Source of the DNA: an uncultured Alphaproteobacteria bacterium
GTDB taxonomy: Bacteria > Pseudomonadota > Alphaproteobacteria > RF32 > CAG-239
DNA length: 64,000 bases
Reading direction: 5' to 3'
Assembly: GCA_910577095.1 (NCBI GenBank)
Contig: CAJTLY010000002.1
Location: forward strand, 66,619-130,618
The notes beneath the pieces were generated by a model. The model was not told the origin of the DNA. It ran no database searches and worked only from the letters and a program-made list of their open reading frames with translations. Within the stretch, counting starts at the first letter, position 1. Each line of letters starts with the position of its first letter. A program made the translations under genes and the position numbers. Below, piece after piece: positions 17,641 through 26,259 of this stretch.

Positions 17641-18533
17641 CGGGCCTCCTCCACCAGAATGCGGCACAAATCTTCATAGCTGCCGCCGGTATATTTAAAT
17701 TGTTCCGGCACCAGCGACAACGGCGTCATGCCCGGGTTGGTATTAATTTCCAAAACCACCACGCCGTCATGCTCGTTATAGCGCATGTCGGTGCGCGAAA
17801 CCGTATTGCAACCGAGCGCCTTATGCAGTTTTTCGGCATAGTGCAGCGCCGTATTGTAAGCGGCTTCCGGAATTTCGGCGGGAATAATGTGATCGGTGAC
17901 GCCGTCGGTATATTTGGCCCGATAGTCGTAAAAACCGCTTTTCGGCCGCATTTCGGTCACTGTCAGGGCTTTTCCCCGTAAAACGCTCACCGTAAGCTCT
18001 TTGCCTTCGATATATTTTTCGATCAGGATTTCACGATCTTCATCCCGATAATCGATTTGCTGCAAATCATCCGGGGTACGAATGATGTAAACGCCAACGC
18101 TTGACCCGTCGCTGACCGGCTTGATCACATAGGGCATCGCAATCATGGTTCCGTTTTGTTTGAAAGCGCGCAAGGTGGTCTTTTCGCCGAACGGCACCTT
18201 AATGCCGCACGACTGGCAAATCCATTTGGTCAGGTCTTTGTCCATTCCCACCGCCGAAGCCTTGAGGCCGGAATGGGTATAGGGAATTTGCATTAAATCG
18301 AGCAGCCCCTGAATTTCGCCGTCTTCGCCCCAGTTGCCGTGCAAGGCGTTGAACACGACATCCGGCTGCTGCCGTTTCAATTCCTCCACCAAAACCGCGG
18401 TATCGGTCAAATCATGCCCGGTTACCCGATAGCCGGCCCGGCGCAAAGCTTCCGCCGCGCCCCGCCCGGTTATCAGACTGACTTCGCGTTCGGCGGAAAA
18501 GCCACCCATCAGAACCAAAACTTTCTTTGACAT
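17616..18533 (-). CDS. ddl: D-alanine--D-alanine ligase
   Basis: ATP-grasp enzyme that makes the D-Ala-D-Ala dipeptide for peptidoglycan. 305 residues. Motifs: VLMGGFSAEREVSLITG at the N-terminus, ALHGNWGEDGEIQGLLDLMQIPYTHSG split across ~60-85, PYVIKPVSDGSSVGVYI, IEKYIEGKELTVSVL, and the metal-binding VLEINTNPGMTPLSLVPEQ. It overlaps miaA at its end. In many alphaproteobacteria ddl sits in the dcw cluster; here it is 8 kb away on the other strand. Confidence 0.96.
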   Translation of the reverse strand: MSKKVLVLMGGFSAEREVSLITGRGAAEALRRAGYRVTGHDLTDTAVLVEELKRQQPDVVFNALHGNWGEDGEIQGLLDLMQIPYTHSGLKASAVGMDKDLTKWICQSCGIKVPFGEKTTLRAFKQNGTMIAMPYVIKPVSDGSSVGVYIIRTPDDLQQIDYRDEDREILIEKYIEGKELTVSVLRGKALTVTEMRPKSGFYDYRAKYTDGVTDHIIPAEIPEAAYNTALHYAEKLHKALGCNTVSRTDMRYNEHDGVVVLEINTNPGMTPLSLVPEQFKYTGGSYEDLCRILVEEARCRKISRS

Positions 18534-18611
18534 TTTGTAAAAATCCTTATATTAAAAGAGTAATTATTCAGCCCGGCAATATAACAAAAAAAATTTAAGA
18601 AAGCCATAAAA

Positions 18612-19391
18612 TTGATAAAAAAATTTCTGGTCATAACCTTCTTCGCCGCGCTGGCCGCCGATGCCCGCGCCCTCAGCGTCAAACACGATTTCACGGCGTT
18701 CATCGGCCCTTTCAACGCCAGCACCGCCGAATTTGAGTATGTGCTGCAGCCGCACGAATACGCCGTTCGTTCAACCGTACGCACCAACGGCACTTTTAAT
18801 CTTCTCTACCCGTTTGAGGCACAATATTTTACCGGCGGACGGATTGAAAACGGACGCTTGGAGACCGCCGCCTACCGCTACAAATCCAAATCGCGCTTTT
18901 CCAAACGCAGCAAAGAAACGGTCTATGACCGCGACGGACAGCCGGTTTACAGCATCAGCACCAAAAACGGCAAACAAAAAAAGAAAACGATTGAAGTCAA
19001 CGCCGACAACAAAAACACCACCAACCTGCAAACCGTGTTGGCCGCCATTGCCAAACATTACAACGAAGTACGTTTCTGCGACTCCGAAATGCGCATTTTT
19101 GACGGCAAAAAACGCTACAATGTCATCTTTCGCGACGAAGGAACCGAAGAGCTGAAAGCCGATGGTAATTCTCCGTTCTCAGGCACCGCCGCCAAGTGTT
19201 CGATGTATATCGACAAATTGGGCGACGACGGCGATGATTTGCTGTGGCAGCTTTCTTCCGAACGGCCGGTTTATTTTTGGATTTTGCGCGATTCCAAAAC
19301 CGCGGCACCGTTTATTGCCCGCATCAAAATTAAAGAAACCCCGCTGGGGGAGATGAACGTCTACACCACCAAAATAGAGGTAAAAAAATAA
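18612..19391 (+). CDS. DUF3108-type periplasmic protein
   Basis: 259 residues. A signal peptide (MIKKFLVITFFAALAADARA) precedes a beta-rich protein with the DUF3108 layout (FTAFIGPFNASTAEFEYVLQ... YRYKSKSRFSKRSKETVYDRDG... YTTKIEVKK). The start appears to be TTG at 18612; no better ATG preserves the signal peptide. One base separates its stop from trhP, so the two are probably one operon. Family function is unknown; an envelope role is inferred from the signal peptide. Confidence 0.7.
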   Translation: MIKKFLVITFFAALAADARALSVKHDFTAFIGPFNASTAEFEYVLQPHEYAVRSTVRTNGTFNLLYPFEAQYFTGGRIENGRLETAAYRYKSKSRFSKRSKETVYDRDGQPVYSISTKNGKQKKKTIEVNADNKNTTNLQTVLAAIAKHYNEVRFCDSEMRIFDGKKRYNVIFRDEGTEELKADGNSPFSGTAAKCSMYIDKLGDDGDDLLWQLSSERPVYFWILRDSKTAAPFIARIKIKETPLGEMNVYTTKIEVKK

Positions 19392-19392
19392 A

Positions 19393-20784
19393 ATGCAAAC
19401 CGAACTTCTTTTGCCGGCCGGCTCGCTGGTCAAACTGAAAACCGCAATCCTGTACGGCGCCGATGCCGTTTATGCCGGAACTCCGGACATGAGCCTGCGT
19501 ACTCAATCGCAATTTTCACTTGAAGACATTGAAGAGGGAATTGAATTTGTACACGCTCACGGCAAAAAGATTTATCTGACCCTCAATCTTTACACCCGCA
19601 ACAAAGATATCGAAAAACTGCCGCATTTCGTCGATACCTTGCGGCGACTGAAACCCGACGGCGTGCTGATTGCCGATCCGGGCGTCTTCCTCTATCTGAA
19701 AGAACACGCGCCGGAACTCAAGCGCTTTGTTTCCACTCAGGCCAACATCTGTTCCTATCAGACGGTTAAATTCTGGCAGTCGCTCGGCGCCGACCTCTGT
19801 GTGTTGGGACGCGAAGTTTCTTTTGAAGAAATGAAACAAATCCGTGCGCAATGCCCCGACATCATGTTGGAAACCTTCGTTCACGGCGCCATGTGCATGT
19901 CTTATTCCGGGCGCTGCCTGATTTCCAACTTCTTGGCCGACCGCAGCGCCAACCAAGGAAAATGCGCCCATTGCTGCCGCTGGCATTATCAATTGCATCT
20001 GCGGTTAAAGGACGGCACGATTAAAGATCTGGAAATCACGCCCGAAAACAAAGATATGTTTGAATATCTGGTCAAAGAAGAATTTCGTCCCGGCGAGCTT
20101 TACGAAATCGTCGAAGACGAACACGGCGCTTATATCATGAATTCAAAAGACCTTTGTCTGATGCCGCGGCTCGACAGTCTGCTTGAGATCGGCATGCATT
20201 CGCTGAAAATCGAAGGCCGCAACAAAACCGAATATTACGCCGCAATCACCGCCCGCAGTTACCGGCAGGCCATCGACGCCTGGCGCCGCGATCCGCAAAA
20301 CTGGTCTCCCGACCTTTATATGCGGGAATTGCACACGCTGCAAAACCGCGGTTACTGTCTTGGCTTTTATGACGGGCATCTGACCGCTCTCAGCCAGAAT
20401 TACGAATACACCCGCACACTTGGCGACTGGCTGTTTGCCGGTTCCGTTGTCGACTGGCAGGGCGACGATATCATTTTTGAAGTGCGCAATTATATCAATT
20501 GCGGCGAATTCATCGAGTTTCTGCTTCCCGGTTCGCTGGAAAACATCCGTCTCACGCTTTCGCAATTTCAAGATGCCGAAAGCGGCGAAATTACCGCGCG
20601 GGTATCGGCAGGACAAGGCAAGAAAATTCGCATTCCCGCGGCAGCTTTCAACATCGACGCCGCCGAACTGCGACGGAAACTGCCGCAATATACGATTGCC
20701 CGCAAACCGGCCGACCTGAAAGAAGACAATGCCGGGATGCTCAATCGTAAAAAGGAAGAGTTTGAACAACTCTGCTCCGACTGA
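19393..20784 (+). CDS. trhP: Peptidase U32 family, tRNA U34 hydroxylation protein TrhP-like
   Basis: 463 residues, close to the ~453 of E. coli TrhP (YegQ) and much shorter than RlhA. N-terminal TIM-barrel start LLLPAGSLVKLKTAILYGADAVYAG, then the U32 signature ETFVHGAMCMSYSGRCLISNF and the cysteine cluster GKCAHCCRWHYQL, which binds an Fe-S cluster in the family. TrhP uses prephenate to hydroxylate U34 in tRNA. The functional assignment rests on length and signature; the older annotation is collagenase-like protease. Directly follows the DUF3108 gene. Confidence 0.85.
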   Translation: MQTELLLPAGSLVKLKTAILYGADAVYAGTPDMSLRTQSQFSLEDIEEGIEFVHAHGKKIYLTLNLYTRNKDIEKLPHFVDTLRRLKPDGVLIADPGVFLYLKEHAPELKRFVSTQANICSYQTVKFWQSLGADLCVLGREVSFEEMKQIRAQCPDIMLETFVHGAMCMSYSGRCLISNFLADRSANQGKCAHCCRWHYQLHLRLKDGTIKDLEITPENKDMFEYLVKEEFRPGELYEIVEDEHGAYIMNSKDLCLMPRLDSLLEIGMHSLKIEGRNKTEYYAAITARSYRQAIDAWRRDPQNWSPDLYMRELHTLQNRGYCLGFYDGHLTALSQNYEYTRTLGDWLFAGSVVDWQGDDIIFEVRNYINCGEFIEFLLPGSLENIRLTLSQFQDAESGEITARVSAGQGKKIRIPAAAFNIDAAELRRKLPQYTIARKPADLKEDNAGMLNRKKEEFEQLCSD

Positions 20785-20817
20785 CCGGCACTCATCTTTA
20801 ACTTTGACTTTGGTTCC

Positions 20818-21429
20818 TTATACCCGTCGTTCGTAGTCAGGCCCCGGATAAGAAGGACGCTGATAACGGGAAGTTCTCATTTCTCGGGCAGCGCCGTCCA
20901 GCAGTTCGGAAATCATCCGGCACTCGCGGCCTTCGGCAGCCGAGCTGCATTCGGCGCGCGCCCAAGCTTTTTTGAGATACGATTTTTTTACCGTCGGATT
21001 ACTGCTTTGCCGCGCCAACTCGATCAGCGCGGTAATTTCGGCAATGTCTTCCTCGTTTTGGATGATTTTTTTGACCGTATCCAACCACGCCGAAACTTCT
21101 CCCGCCTGTTTGTAAAGATCGGCTATTTTGCGATAAACGACAATCCGGTCATACGGCCGCTGCGCCCATGTCAGCGAATCCTGATAATATTCGACGGCCA
21201 GTGAAATATCGGGATTGTTTTCTGCTGCCAGAGCAGCCATATTGTTATAGGTCCAAAACAAAACCGTATCGCGCGCCGGTTTGTTTTCGAGAGCGCAATT
21301 GTCCTTGTCGCGGCAAAAGTCGGCCACCATCTGCCAGGCAGTCATTTTATCTTGCCACAAATCAAGTTTTTCGACCGCTTCGGCCGCTTTTTTATAAGCC
21401 ATAAAGATATTTTCGCCGTTTTTTTCCAT
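20818..21429 (-). CDS. Cytoplasmic helical protein of unknown function
   Basis: 203 residues, no signal peptide or membrane segment. It is alpha-helical throughout with TPR-like spacing (AVEYYQDSLTWAQRPYDRIVVYRKIADLYKQAG around 95-130) and a charged C-terminus rich in Arg and Tyr (SRYQRPSYPGPDYERRV). A clear AAGGAG lies eight bases before the ATG. It converges on trhP and lies downstream of acyP on the same strand. No family recognised; a TPR-type scaffold is a guess from the pattern. Confidence 0.7.
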   Translation of the reverse strand: MEKNGENIFMAYKKAAEAVEKLDLWQDKMTAWQMVADFCRDKDNCALENKPARDTVLFWTYNNMAALAAENNPDISLAVEYYQDSLTWAQRPYDRIVVYRKIADLYKQAGEVSAWLDTVKKIIQNEEDIAEITALIELARQSSNPTVKKSYLKKAWARAECSSAAEGRECRMISELLDGAAREMRTSRYQRPSYPGPDYERRV

Positions 21430-21490
21430 TCCATATCTCCTTTGTCACAAGATATGTGCGGCAAACGGCTTCTTCTATCGGCAATAAGTT

Positions 21491-21784
21491 TTAAATGATC
21501 TCAAATTTTCCGTCTGTAATGTCCGGCAAAAAACCGACGACGACCGGCGGCATAAAAACGATGTCATCCACGCGCGCCGCCCACGGTCCGCGTCGGCAGG
21601 CAACAATCATCCTGTCCAAGGCCTCTTCGTCTCCGCGCATAAAAATCTCGACACTGCCGTCCCCGACGTTGCGCACCCAGCCGGATATTGCGCCGATTGA
21701 AGCGGCAGTTTTCTTAGACCACCAACGATAACCGACGCCCTGCACCCGGCCCCGAATTTTCAAATAAACGGTTTTAATTTTCAT
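21491..21784 (-). CDS. acyP: Acylphosphatase
   Basis: Hydrolyses acyl phosphates. 97 residues, the usual size. The family signature GRVQGVGYRWW (~12-22) supplies the catalytic Arg20, and GWVRNVGDGSVEI supplies the catalytic Asn39. It begins at the stop codon of the ATP12-like gene, so it is the last gene of the minus-strand rarA...acyP run. Physiological role in bacteria is not well known. Confidence 0.93.
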   Translation of the reverse strand: MKIKTVYLKIRGRVQGVGYRWWSKKTAASIGAISGWVRNVGDGSVEIFMRGDEEALDRMIVACRRGPWAARVDDIVFMPPVVVGFLPDITDGKFEII

Positions 21785-22281
21785 CAGCGCAAAAACTGCT
21801 CAATATCGCGCAACTCTTGTTTCAGACACTGGCGTTTCTGTTCGGAAGCGCTTTCCTTTCCCCAGTGTTCCGATTGCCAAAGCTCTTCCAGATAAGCGGC
21901 GTCAAATGCCTGTTCGGCACTGATATGCCCTTTCACCAGCGCCGCCGCCAACAATTCCGATTTCATGTTAACCGAGGCCAGATAAAAAGCGGCAAGTTCT
22001 TTATCGGAAAGATTTTCCATAAAACATTTAAGATTTGCCTGAGAAAACTTATCCGGTTCCGGCACTTCCAAACCGCGGGTTGCCTTATACTGGGAATTAA
22101 ACTCCCGGTTGGCCCAACTCAGCACCGGACTCCACAATTGTTCCTGTTTTTTGACCAAATCGTCATTGTTGGCCCAAAACAAAAGCGAATCGGTGGAAGC
22201 AAACTGAACCAGTTTGTCAATAATATCTTCGCGGCGGGTCTTGATTTCGCCAACCGCCTGTTTAAGCTTTTCTGCAGTCAT
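21784..22281 (-). CDS. ATP12-family F1-ATPase assembly chaperone, short form
   Basis: 165 residues. Matches the C-terminal half of ATP12/AtpAF2 proteins, which bind the F1 alpha subunit during ATP synthase assembly: DSLLFWANNDDLVKKQEQLWSPVLSWA, LSDKELAAFYLASVNMKSELLAAALVKG, and AAYLEELWQSEHWG, the equivalent of the conserved EDWQAEQWG. The N-terminal domain of usual ~240-residue homologues is absent. Context supports it: ATP12 commonly follows rarA and rluC in alphaproteobacteria. Co-transcribed with acyP. Confidence is moderate because similarity was judged by eye. Confidence 0.7.
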   Translation of the reverse strand: MTAEKLKQAVGEIKTRREDIIDKLVQFASTDSLLFWANNDDLVKKQEQLWSPVLSWANREFNSQYKATRGLEVPEPDKFSQANLKCFMENLSDKELAAFYLASVNMKSELLAAALVKGHISAEQAFDAAYLEELWQSEHWGKESASEQKRQCLKQELRDIEQFLR

Positions 22282-22324
22282 TTTAAGTTTCCTGTCTTTT
22301 TTACACGTTGTCTGTATAACTTAA

Positions 22325-24463
22325 TTATTTTAACAAGTTCTTAATCAGCTGACGGGCATTGTTTTCCAACGCTTTGGCCGTATCCTTGGCTGCCGTGACA
22401 CCGTCCCCGACCAACCCGGCCGCTCCCTGATAAGTGCCCTGCGCGGCACCGGTTACACCCGAAGGCTTGGGAAAACGATCCTGATAAGCGGTTCCTTTTA
22501 ACGCGGTATAGCATGGGGCAGTATCTTTATCAAGCAATAATTGGGCACCGGCATAGGCAGGCCCCGCCGCAACACCGGCAATTGTCCGGAGAGCACCGCC
22601 TTGATCAAGCGAAATCTTAGGATTTTGCAGGGTTCCGCCGATCTGCACCAAATTGCTCAGTGCCTGAAGAATGCTGACATCAGTTATACCGCTTCGATAG
22701 GCGTTGACGTTCAGTTTCAACTTATCGTCGTGCAAATTGACCGTACCGCTGCTGACCAGATTTAATTTGTCCGAATCGACGGCAATCCCTTTGGGAAAAT
22801 CAATTTTGCCGTCTTTAAAATCAGCGCGAACCACCGCACATTTTAATTGTACCTTTTCTACCTTGGAAGTATCTATTTTAAGAATACCGAGCAGCTGGGT
22901 CACAAAGTTATTGGTCAAAATCCGCAGTTTTCCGCTTTGCAGAACCGACTTGTCGACAATTGCAATCAGACTGCCGTTAAGCGAATCGGCCACCGCACGA
23001 TAAGTGGCGCCGCGCCCGCTCAGATCAGCGTGAATATCGCTTTGGCCGCCACTTATAAAACCGAAGTTGTTGCCGTCTGCCAAAAGCTTTTTATGCAGCG
23101 TTTGCAAAATCAGGTTGCGGCTGTCCAGTTTTAAGGTCACCGACTGCGCCGCCGCATTGACGGTCGCATTGAGATCCACCGTACCCGGACCGAACTTCAT
23201 CTGCAAGGGGTTGACGTTCAACACGCCGTTTTTCAGCGCTGCCGTCAGTTTGACGTCGTCGGCGGTAATGTCATTGTTGACAATCAGTTTGCCGACGCTG
23301 AGTTTCAAATCGCCGTTAGCGGTCTTGAGCAACTGATAAGGAATTTTATCGTTCGGTATCATGTCGCTGGCGGCAGCGGTTTTGATCAGCTGCGGCAGTA
23401 CAAATGCGGTCGGGCTTTGCGGGTTAAACGACGGCAGACTGATTGACGGGCTTTTCAAATCGGCTTTGATATACGGCACTTTTCCCGCAATATCGGCGCT
23501 GACTGTCCCCTTGACAACATTGTTGACGACATTGAGAGACGAAATGTTCAACGACACTTTCTTCAGATCGGCTTTTCCGTCGCCGATCAAAGTGGTTTCC
23601 GGTGCATTGAAATTGCCGGCCGGATTATAAACATTGAGTTTGAAATCGGCCCGCAGATTGTTTAACAGGTCGTAAAGCTGAGCTTTGACCGACGCTTTGA
23701 CATTGAGTGCCGTCACTTCCATATCAAGCGGCCACGCCTGATCGGAATTGAACAAACCGACCAGCGAACCGGTATTGCCGCGGCCTTTGATATCCATGCC
23801 GTTAAAGACCGCATCCCAGGTGACGTTCATCGGTGCCTGAATCCCTTCGGCCGAAAAAGTAAGGCTTTTAACCTGCAAATTGAGCGGCGCCGAACCGGCT
23901 GCCAAATATTGAACCGTACTGTCATTAACCGCAACTTCGCGGGCAATCACGTCGGACAACGAGCTTAAAAATGCCGGTGCCGGAGTCGCTTTTTCTTCGG
24001 CATACGCCTCTTTAATCAGCCAGCCGCCGGAAAGCGACGCCGTTTTGGCCGGCTGTGCCGCTTTAACCGCTTCAAAAGTCCAATTGTTTTTGCCGTCGGC
24101 CGCGGTTTCCAAATATATCCGAGCACCGTTCAAAACCGCTTTATCCACCACAATCTGCTTTTTTAACAACGGCAGCAGCGAGAATTTCAATTCCAGCGAT
24201 CCGATCTCCGCCATTTGCGGATTTTTGGCCCAGGAAGGATTCGACAGCGTAACGTCATTGATCACCAAAGTCGGAATCAGTGAGATTCCCAAACTTGCGT
24301 CGCCTTTGACGTCAAGTTTGCGGCCGGTATGTTCATAAACGATTTTTGCCGCATAGGACTTATATTTATTTAAATCAAAATTCTTTAGGAAAAAATATCC
24401 TCCGACGCCGGCAATCAAAACCACCAGAACAACAATTCCCAACAACCATTTCAAAAAACGCAT
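22325..24463 (-). CDS. AsmA-family envelope protein
   Basis: 712 residues. An N-terminal membrane anchor (FLKWLLGIVVLVVLIAGVGGYFFL, ~3-26) is followed by a large periplasmic beta-rich part with the AsmA opening (AAKIVYEHTGRKLDVKGDASLGISLIPTLVINDVTLSNP) and an AsmA_2-like C-terminal region (GRGATYRAVADSLNGSLIAIVDKS). AsmA/TamB-type proteins are thought to bridge the periplasm and move phospholipids to the outer membrane. The start at 24463 has GAGGAA upstream and gives a clean anchor. It follows rluC closely. Confidence 0.88.
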   Translation of the reverse strand: MRFLKWLLGIVVLVVLIAGVGGYFFLKNFDLNKYKSYAAKIVYEHTGRKLDVKGDASLGISLIPTLVINDVTLSNPSWAKNPQMAEIGSLELKFSLLPLLKKQIVVDKAVLNGARIYLETAADGKNNWTFEAVKAAQPAKTASLSGGWLIKEAYAEEKATPAPAFLSSLSDVIAREVAVNDSTVQYLAAGSAPLNLQVKSLTFSAEGIQAPMNVTWDAVFNGMDIKGRGNTGSLVGLFNSDQAWPLDMEVTALNVKASVKAQLYDLLNNLRADFKLNVYNPAGNFNAPETTLIGDGKADLKKVSLNISSLNVVNNVVKGTVSADIAGKVPYIKADLKSPSISLPSFNPQSPTAFVLPQLIKTAAASDMIPNDKIPYQLLKTANGDLKLSVGKLIVNNDITADDVKLTAALKNGVLNVNPLQMKFGPGTVDLNATVNAAAQSVTLKLDSRNLILQTLHKKLLADGNNFGFISGGQSDIHADLSGRGATYRAVADSLNGSLIAIVDKSVLQSGKLRILTNNFVTQLLGILKIDTSKVEKVQLKCAVVRADFKDGKIDFPKGIAVDSDKLNLVSSGTVNLHDDKLKLNVNAYRSGITDVSILQALSNLVQIGGTLQNPKISLDQGGALRTIAGVAAGPAYAGAQLLLDKDTAPCYTALKGTAYQDRFPKPSGVTGAAQGTYQGAAGLVGDGVTAAKDTAKALENNARQLIKNLLK

Positions 24464-24488
24464 TTTCGGTTCCTCATCAATCATCTTT

Positions 24489-25418
24489 TCAGGATTTAAA
24501 CACAAGCCCGGCAGCTTCCAGGCTGGCTTTAAAATGAGCCGGAAGCGGCGCGGCGATCACAATGTCCTTATTATATATGGCCGATAAATCAATTTTGTAT
24601 GCATGCAAGTGCAATTTGTCGGCAAAAAGATTAAATTTTTTGCGCTCGCTGCCAAAATAGCGGTCGTCACCGACAATCGGACACCCGACCGACTCGAGAT
24701 GAGCGCGGATTTGGTGCGTTCTTCCGGTTAACGGCGACGCTTCGATCAAAGCAAAACGCTCTCCGACGTTGTCCAACACCCGGTATAACGTGCGGGCGCT
24801 CTGCCCTACGGGACCGACCACCATTTTTTCGCCCACTTTTTCCAACGGCATCTTAATTTCGCCCTCGGAAGGCCGGGGGCAGCCGCTGACCAGCGCCAAA
24901 TAAGTTTTTTTCAACCGGCGTTCGCGAAACGCGCCGGTTAACAGATCGGCCGCCTTGCGATGGCGTGCCAGCAACAAAACGCCGCTGGTGTCCTTATCGA
25001 TCCGGTGAACCAGTTTGGGACGTTCCTCATTGTCAAATTTCAATCCGTCAAGCAGCCCGTCGACATGAAAGCCGGTGTTGGTTCCGCCTTGCACCGCCAG
25101 CCCCGAAGGCTTGTTGATCGCAATCAGGTTCTCGTCCTTAAAAATAACCAGACTGCGAATAAAATCGATTTCCTTAGTCGACAGCTCGGCGCTTTTTTGC
25201 GGCAACGCCTCGTCGTCTTTGAGCGGCGGCACCCGCACTTCCTGCCCCGTCGTCAGCTTTAACCCGGCCTCGGCACGCTTGCCGTCGACCTTAATTTGTT
25301 TGGTTCGCAGCAGCTTTTGCAACCGCCCGAGGGTAAGGTTGGGATAATATTTTAAAAACCAGCGGTTGAGCCGCATTCCGTCGTCTGTATCTTTTACTTT
25401 TATTATTTCTACACTCAT
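24489..25418 (-). CDS. rluC: 23S rRNA pseudouridine synthase, RluC type
   Basis: 309 residues. An N-terminal S4 RNA-binding domain (RLNRWFLKYYPNLTLGRLQKLLRTKQIKVDG region, ~15-46) precedes the RsuA/RluA catalytic domain with HRIDKDTSGVLLLAR, whose second Asp is the catalytic residue, and SPLTGRTHQIRAHL. RluC modifies U955, U2504 and U2580 in E. coli; the exact sites here are inferred. Its ATG overlaps the stop of the upstream zeta-like gene. Position after rarA fits the alphaproteobacterial rarA-(crcB)-rluC order. Confidence 0.93.
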   Translation of the reverse strand: MSVEIIKVKDTDDGMRLNRWFLKYYPNLTLGRLQKLLRTKQIKVDGKRAEAGLKLTTGQEVRVPPLKDDEALPQKSAELSTKEIDFIRSLVIFKDENLIAINKPSGLAVQGGTNTGFHVDGLLDGLKFDNEERPKLVHRIDKDTSGVLLLARHRKAADLLTGAFRERRLKKTYLALVSGCPRPSEGEIKMPLEKVGEKMVVGPVGQSARTLYRVLDNVGERFALIEASPLTGRTHQIRAHLESVGCPIVGDDRYFGSERKKFNLFADKLHLHAYKIDLSAIYNKDIVIAAPLPAHFKASLEAAGLVFKS

Positions 25419-26224
25419 TACTTTTCTTTATTCATTCTGTTTCTTAGATAATTTAAGCCGATGACTTCGTCTTCCTTTCCCAAAACCATCGCCCGGGCAG
25501 AAAGCTTTTCCGCTCTTTTACGCTGATCGGCATCCGGTGTCAAATCAAGATTTTCAAAAAACCTGTCAACGTCTTCACCGCTTTTGAATGAAGGCTTGTT
25601 TTTGCCAAATTCATAGACCTCAATCGGATAACTTTTTGCGTTTGCCGTTTTGATGTAGTTAACCACGCGCTCAAAATTATCGGGGGCGGCCTCAAGGCTG
25701 CCCAGACGGGTATTGCCTTTTGGATATCTTTTTCTTTCGCCCATTTTATACTGGATAAATTTTTCATCAATATTGAGTTTGCGTTCCACGGAATTGAGAG
25801 CCGCTTGATATTTATCGGCCAGCATAACTTGGGCCCGCACTTCATAACCTTTTTGCCGCATTTCTTCCAGCATATCTTCCGCCCTGAAAACCGATTGCGT
25901 ATCATAGGCAATATTTATGCCGCGGGCGACGGCTTCATCAATAATCTCCCGGTTAACCCTTTCGATAAAACGTCCCACTTCTCTGTCAACAAACGGCTCT
26001 GTTATGTCAATGCCCAGCATTTCGCAATATTCGCTCATGACATCATCTCCGGAAATAACGGCCGTATTTTGCATTTTGGCAGCCCGTGTTGATTTTCCGG
26101 TTCCGGGCATTCCGATAATGGCCGTAAAAACAGGGTGTTCCGAGCCCTTTTTGCCGATAAGCGTTTTCTTTTTCAGCTTATCGATAAAATATTCCTGTTC
26201 ATCTTCTGCCAATTCCAACATCAA
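25418..26224 (-). CDS. Zeta-toxin-like kinase, copy 2
   Basis: 268 residues. P-loop GMPGTGKS at 38-45, then SGDDVMSEY (position of the zeta catalytic Asp region) and NIAYDTQSVFRAEDMLEEMRQKGYEV, which aligns with zeta NLIIEGTGRTTD...LQAKGYE. The substrate-pocket Glu-Gly-Thr of classical zeta is replaced by Asp-Thr-Gln. Zeta toxins phosphorylate UDP-GlcNAc and block cell wall synthesis; whether this variant does so is unknown. A 264-residue paralogue lies immediately upstream, with 35 bases between them. No epsilon-like antitoxin gene is nearby. It overlaps rluC by one base. Confidence 0.8.
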   Translation of the reverse strand: MMLELAEDEQEYFIDKLKKKTLIGKKGSEHPVFTAIIGMPGTGKSTRAAKMQNTAVISGDDVMSEYCEMLGIDITEPFVDREVGRFIERVNREIIDEAVARGINIAYDTQSVFRAEDMLEEMRQKGYEVRAQVMLADKYQAALNSVERKLNIDEKFIQYKMGERKRYPKGNTRLGSLEAAPDNFERVVNYIKTANAKSYPIEVYEFGKNKPSFKSGEDVDRFFENLDLTPDADQRKRAEKLSARAMVLGKEDEVIGLNYLRNRMNKEK

Positions 26225-26259
26225 AGTATCTCCTTTATCAAACTCTTGCCCGTTTTAAA

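Noticed and set aside
17641..17667. Longer GTG start of miaA (MPHSGGGGPV)
   Set aside because: The extra nine residues overlap the ddl coding region and the GGA GGA GGC codons are the Shine-Dalgarno for the better GTG at 17640.
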